DNA of 64,000 bases from Dechloromonas sp. H13 (lineage in GTDB: Bacteria > Pseudomonadota > Gammaproteobacteria > Burkholderiales > Rhodocyclaceae). A model generated the notes under the pieces. That model ran no database searches, was not told where the DNA came from, and saw only the letters and a program-made list of their open reading frames with translations. The DNA lies in contig NZ_SSXX01000009.1 in NCBI RefSeq assembly GCF_009469615.1, forward strand, positions 1 through 64,000, given 5' to 3'. Each line of letters opens with the position of its first letter. Position 1 is the stretch's first letter. Positions 60,622 through 64,000 of this stretch are shown one piece after another. Both the position numbers and the translations under genes were made by a program.

Positions 60622-62706
60622 CTAGGCGCCGCTGCCCAGCGTCGCCATCAGTTCCCCCTGCGCATTGTGCGGTTTGGCGCGGGTGCTGCGCCGGCGCTGG
60701 TAGGTGCCTTCGCCGTTCATCTCCCAGCTTTGCTGGTTGTCGGCCAGGTAGAACTTGAGGCCTTCGGTGATGACGCGCTTCTTCAGCTTGGGGTCGAGGA
60801 TGGGAAAGGCCAGTTCGATGCGGCGGAAGAAGTTGCGCTCCATCCAGTCGGCGCTGGAGAGATAGACCTTTTCCTCGCCGCCGGCGTAGAAGTAGAAGAC
60901 GCGGTGATGTTCGAGGAAGCGGCCGATAATCGAGCGGACACGGATGTTGTCCGAAAGGCCGGGCACCCCGGGACGCAGGGCGCAGACGCCGCGCACGATG
61001 AGGTCGATCGAGACGCCGGCCTGCGAGGCCTCGTACAGCGCGTGGATGGTTTCCGGTTCGAGCAGGGAGTTCATCTTGGCGACCACCATCGCCTTGCCGC
61101 CGGCACGCGCCGTCGCGGTCTCGGCTTGGATCGCCGCGACGACGTTGGGCTGCAGCGTGAACGGCGCCTGCCACAGGTGGCGCAGTGTGCGCGCCTTGCC
61201 GAGGCCGGTCAGCTGCTTGAAGACTTCGCTGACGTCGTGGGTGATTTCCTCGTTGGCCGTCATCAGGCCGAAATCGGAATAGAGGCGGGCGGTGCGCGGG
61301 TGGTAGTTGCCGGTGCCGAGGTGGGCGTAACGCTTGAGGCCGCCTTCCTCGCGGCGCACGATGAGCAGCGCCTTGGCGTGCGTCTTGTAGCCGACGACGC
61401 CATAGACGACATGGGCGCCGACTTCCTCCAGCTTGGTCGCCCAGCCGATGTTGGCCTCCTCGTCGAAGCGCGCCATCAGTTCGACGACGACGGTGACTTC
61501 CTTGCCGTTCTGGGCGGCGCGGATCAGCGACTGCATCAGCACCGAGTCGGTGCCGGTGCGGTAGACGGTCATCTTGATCGCCACCACCTGCGGATCGAGC
61601 GCGGCCTGGTTGAGGAATTCGATGACCGGCGCGAAGGACTGGTAGGGATGGTGCAGCAGGATGTCGCTGCGGCGGATGCTGTCGAAGATGTTGGCGCCCT
61701 TGCCGACGGCCTTGGGCAGGCCGGGCACGAAGGCGGAAAACTTGAGGTCGGGGCGGTCGACCCAGTCCGGCACCTGCATCAGGCGCACCAGGTTGACCGG
61801 GCCTTCGACGCGGTAGAGGTCGTTGCTGCCGAGGCCGAACTGGGCGAGCAGGAACTCGGTCATTGACTCGGAACAGTTCTCGGCCACCTCGAGGCGCACG
61901 GCGTCGCCGAAGTGGCGGTGCGGCAGCTCGCCCTGCAGCTTGGTGCGCAGGTTGGTGACTTCCTCCTCGTCGACGAAGAGGTCGGAATTGCGCGTGACGC
62001 GGAACTGGTAGCAGCCGAGCACCGTCATGCCGGTGAACAGTTCGTCGACGAATTCGTGCAGGATCGACGACAGGAAGACGAAGCCGTACTCGCAGCCGGC
62101 CAGCTCCTCCGGCAGGCGGGTGACGCGCGGCAGCACGCGCGGCGCCTGGACGATGGCGGCGTTCGAACTGCGGCCGAAGGCATCCTTGCCTTCCAGTTCG
62201 ACAGCGAAGTTGAGGCTCTTGTTGAGCACCTTCGGGAAGGGGTGCGAGGGGTCGAGTCCGATCGGCGTCAGCACCGGCACCATCTCGCGCACGAAATAAT
62301 CGCGGATCCATTCGCGCTGCGCCTCGGTCCATTTCGAGCGGCGCAGGAAACGGATGCCCTGTTCCGCCATCAGCGGCAGGATGACGTCGTTGAGGTGGCG
62401 ATACTGCTCGGCGACGATGGCGTGCGCCTCGGCGGAAACCAGGCGGAACGACTCCTGCGGCGTCTTGCCGTCGGTGGTGATGGCCGGCACGTGGGCCTTG
62501 ATCTGCTCCTTGAGGCCGGCCATGCGGATTTCGAAGAATTCGTCGAGGTTGCTGGAGACGATGCACAGGAAGCGCAGCCGTTCGAGCAGGGGCACGCGCT
62601 CGTCCTGAGCCTGGGCCAGGACGCGCCGGTTGAAGGCCAGCATGCTCAGTTCCCGGTTGAGATAGTCCTCGGCAGGAAAGCGCGGTTTGATGTGTTGACG
62701 GGTCAT
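60622..62706 (-). CDS. ppk1: Ppk1, polyphosphate kinase
   Basis: This 694-residue protein starts MTRQHIKPRFPAEDYLNREL. It has YLNRELSMLAFNRRVLAQAQ, the catalytic histidine region YAHLGTGNYHPRTARLYSDF and a C-terminal RRIELAFPILDPKLKKRVI, all typical of Ppk1. It polymerises ATP gamma-phosphate into polyphosphate. AGAGGAG precedes ATG 62706. A longer open frame upstream is not used. Full length. Confidence 0.95.
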   Translation of the reverse strand: MTRQHIKPRFPAEDYLNRELSMLAFNRRVLAQAQDERVPLLERLRFLCIVSSNLDEFFEIRMAGLKEQIKAHVPAITTDGKTPQESFRLVSAEAHAIVAEQYRHLNDVILPLMAEQGIRFLRRSKWTEAQREWIRDYFVREMVPVLTPIGLDPSHPFPKVLNKSLNFAVELEGKDAFGRSSNAAIVQAPRVLPRVTRLPEELAGCEYGFVFLSSILHEFVDELFTGMTVLGCYQFRVTRNSDLFVDEEEVTNLRTKLQGELPHRHFGDAVRLEVAENCSESMTEFLLAQFGLGSNDLYRVEGPVNLVRLMQVPDWVDRPDLKFSAFVPGLPKAVGKGANIFDSIRRSDILLHHPYQSFAPVIEFLNQAALDPQVVAIKMTVYRTGTDSVLMQSLIRAAQNGKEVTVVVELMARFDEEANIGWATKLEEVGAHVVYGVVGYKTHAKALLIVRREEGGLKRYAHLGTGNYHPRTARLYSDFGLMTANEEITHDVSEVFKQLTGLGKARTLRHLWQAPFTLQPNVVAAIQAETATARAGGKAMVVAKMNSLLEPETIHALYEASQAGVSIDLIVRGVCALRPGVPGLSDNIRVRSIIGRFLEHHRVFYFYAGGEEKVYLSSADWMERNFFRRIELAFPILDPKLKKRVITEGLKFYLADNQQSWEMNGEGTYQRRRSTRAKPHNAQGELMATLGSGA

Positions 62707-62791
62707 CGAAATCTCCTCTTTTCCTTGAAGTATATGCTTCAAGCCCGTCATTTTGTTGCACTTGTGTTTCCGCCGTGTGACAGCGGCCGGC

Positions 62792-64000
62792 TCAGGCGTG
62801 GGCGCTCCGGAGGTCGTCCCGGTGCCCGGCGAGGGCGGCGAGCAGGGTGCCGAACTTGGCCTCGGTCTCGGCCAGTTCCTGGTGCGGATCGGACCCGGCG
62901 ACGATGCCGGCGCCGGCATGTAGCTCGATGCCGTCGGCGGTCAGCAGCGCGGAACGTAGCGCGACCGCGAATTCCCCGTCGCCATTCGGAGCGAGGCTGC
63001 CGAAGCCGCCGCTGTACCAGGCGCTGCGCCGTTCGCCGTGGCGCGCCAGCCAGTCGAGCGCCGCCGGGCCGGGAAAGCCGCCGACGGCCGGGGTCGGATG
63101 CAGAGCGCGCACGAGATCGAACAGCGTCACGCCGGAGGCCGCCGTGCCGGCGATCCGACTGTGCAGATGGGCGATCGCGCCGGCCTGGCGGACGCTGACC
63201 GGCCCGGCCTGCGGCGGCAGGCTGCAGTGGCCGGCCAGCGCAGCGAGGATGGCGCGGACGACCAGCGACTGCTCGCGCCGGTTCTTGGGCGCGTCGAGAT
63301 CGAGCGAGCCGCTCCACGCGGTGCCGGCCAGCGCATCGGCGGCGAGCTGGTGCCCGGCGAGGCGGATCAGGCGCTCGGGCGTGGCGCCGAGGAAGATGGC
63401 AGTGCCGGTGCCGTGGGCATAGACCAGGCTATCGGGCTGCTGTGCGCCGAGGGCGGCGAGCACACGGCCGGCGGCCGCCAGGCCGTCGCCGGCCAGTTGG
63501 CGGTGGCGGGCGAGCACGATCTTGTCGACCTCGCCGCCGGCGATGGCGCGCAGCGCGGCGTTGACGCGGGCGATCCAGGCGCGGTCGGCCAGCGTCGGGT
63601 CGGCGGCGGGCGCCAGCCGCAGCGGCGGCCGGGGGGCGGGACGGGCCAGCAGTTGCCGCCAAAGATCGGGGGCGCCGGCGATGCGGCCGGCCGGCGTGCT
63701 GAGGATCGCCCGGCTGCGGCCGGCGCGGCTTTCGAGCAGTACGGCGGGAATGGCGAGGAGGATGTTGGGCAGCGGCGCGATGTTGTGCTCATCGAAAGCG
63801 AAGCCGCAGAAGGCCAGTGGCGCGCCGTCGTGGCGCCAGTGGCGGGCCAGCCCGGCGAAGGCGTTGTCGAGCGCAGCGAAACGCTGCGGGCCGGCGCTGG
63901 CGATCTGGAAGGCATGGCCGATGCCGAGCCGGTAGAGGCCGGCGGCCGGGCGCGCCTGGTACCAGAAGGGTCCGGCGGCCGGCAGGGCGGCCAGCCAGTC
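62792..64000 (-). CDS. Isochorismate synthase (MenF/EntC type), 5' end outside window
   Basis: The frame is open from base 64000 to its stop at 62792-62794, giving 402 visible residues. It has chorismate-enzyme motifs: GGEVDKIVLARHRQLAGD (with the catalytic Lys), GATPERLIRLAG, GTAWSGSLDLDAPKNRREQSL and LHPTPAVGGFPG, and GGFGSLAPNGDGEFAVALRSAL. These fit isochorismate synthases of menaquinone or siderophore pathways. The upstream part contains FCGFAFDEH. The start codon is beyond the window, so gene symbol is withheld. Confidence 0.85.
   Translation of the reverse strand, partial: DWLAALPAAGPFWYQARPAAGLYRLGIGHAFQIASAGPQRFAALDNAFAGLARHWRHDGAPLAFCGFAFDEHNIAPLPNILLAIPAVLLESRAGRSRAILSTPAGRIAGAPDLWRQLLARPAPRPPLRLAPAADPTLADRAWIARVNAALRAIAGGEVDKIVLARHRQLAGDGLAAAGRVLAALGAQQPDSLVYAHGTGTAIFLGATPERLIRLAGHQLAADALAGTAWSGSLDLDAPKNRREQSLVVRAILAALAGHCSLPPQAGPVSVRQAGAIAHLHSRIAGTAASGVTLFDLVRALHPTPAVGGFPGPAALDWLARHGERRSAWYSGGFGSLAPNGDGEFAVALRSALLTADGIELHAGAGIVAGSDPHQELAETEAKFGTLLAALAGHRDDLRSAHA

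Overview
The window looks like chromosome from a high-GC betaproteobacterium, most likely Rhodocyclales/Zoogloeales (Azoarcus, Thauera or Dechloromonas type). The basis is the phenylacetate operon layout, the betaproteobacterial core order (recJ, RpfE-type protein, lolCD, DUF2062, comEC) and protein similarity recognised by eye. No rRNA, tRNA or CRISPR array was seen.

Left edge (1-2236): a lower-GC accessory strip with the 3' end of an IS481-type transposase, two coupled lipoprotein genes and decayed frames. Region 2237-18000 holds a near-complete aerobic phenylacetate (paa) pathway. On the minus strand, paaN/Z-G-H-I-K-J, a Liv-type binding protein and paaABCDE-F form one long operon. A second crotonase, a hotdog thioesterase, an IclR regulator and paaY lie beyond it. 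PaaK makes phenylacetyl-CoA, PaaABCDE epoxidises it, PaaG makes oxepin-CoA, PaaN/Z oxidises the opened ring, and PaaF/H/J finish beta-oxidation-like steps. Divergently (18365-24529) lie an uncharacterised ferritin-like diiron protein, a ferredoxin-type reductase and livHMGF. The LivF ATPase carries an N-terminal hemerythrin domain. An AT-rich region with an inverted repeat separates the two operons.

Region 24530-37994 is mostly core: a DUF3567-like protein, a TPR-GT41 glycosyltransferase, RecJ, an RpfE-type protein, LolC, LolD, a ClpX-like ATPase without a zinc domain, DUF2062 and ComEC. It is interrupted by two genes linked to integron attC-like sites: an HNH protein at 24.7-25.4 kb and a secreted protein in a convincing solitary cassette at 33.07-33.87 kb.

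Region 38141-50905 is an uncharacterised catabolic-looking locus with an outer-membrane porin, seven alpha/beta-hydrolase domains in six proteins (two secreted), an AspT-like transporter and a D-2-hydroxyacid dehydrogenase. It is followed by mtfA, an EamA exporter and relA.

Region 54842-60536 has a small membrane protein and a lower-GC cluster of polysaccharide deacetylase, FemAB/GNAT-like transferase, two ATP-grasp proteins, a decayed IS1595-type transposase and a GNAT protein. It looks like an acquired envelope or small-molecule decoration locus. The window ends with ppk1 and a truncated isochorismate synthase gene.

Across the window the motif GTCGACCGCA followed by AGC or RC recurs 13 times, 11 of them on the plus strand, in coding and intergenic DNA alike. 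No annotated feature explains it.
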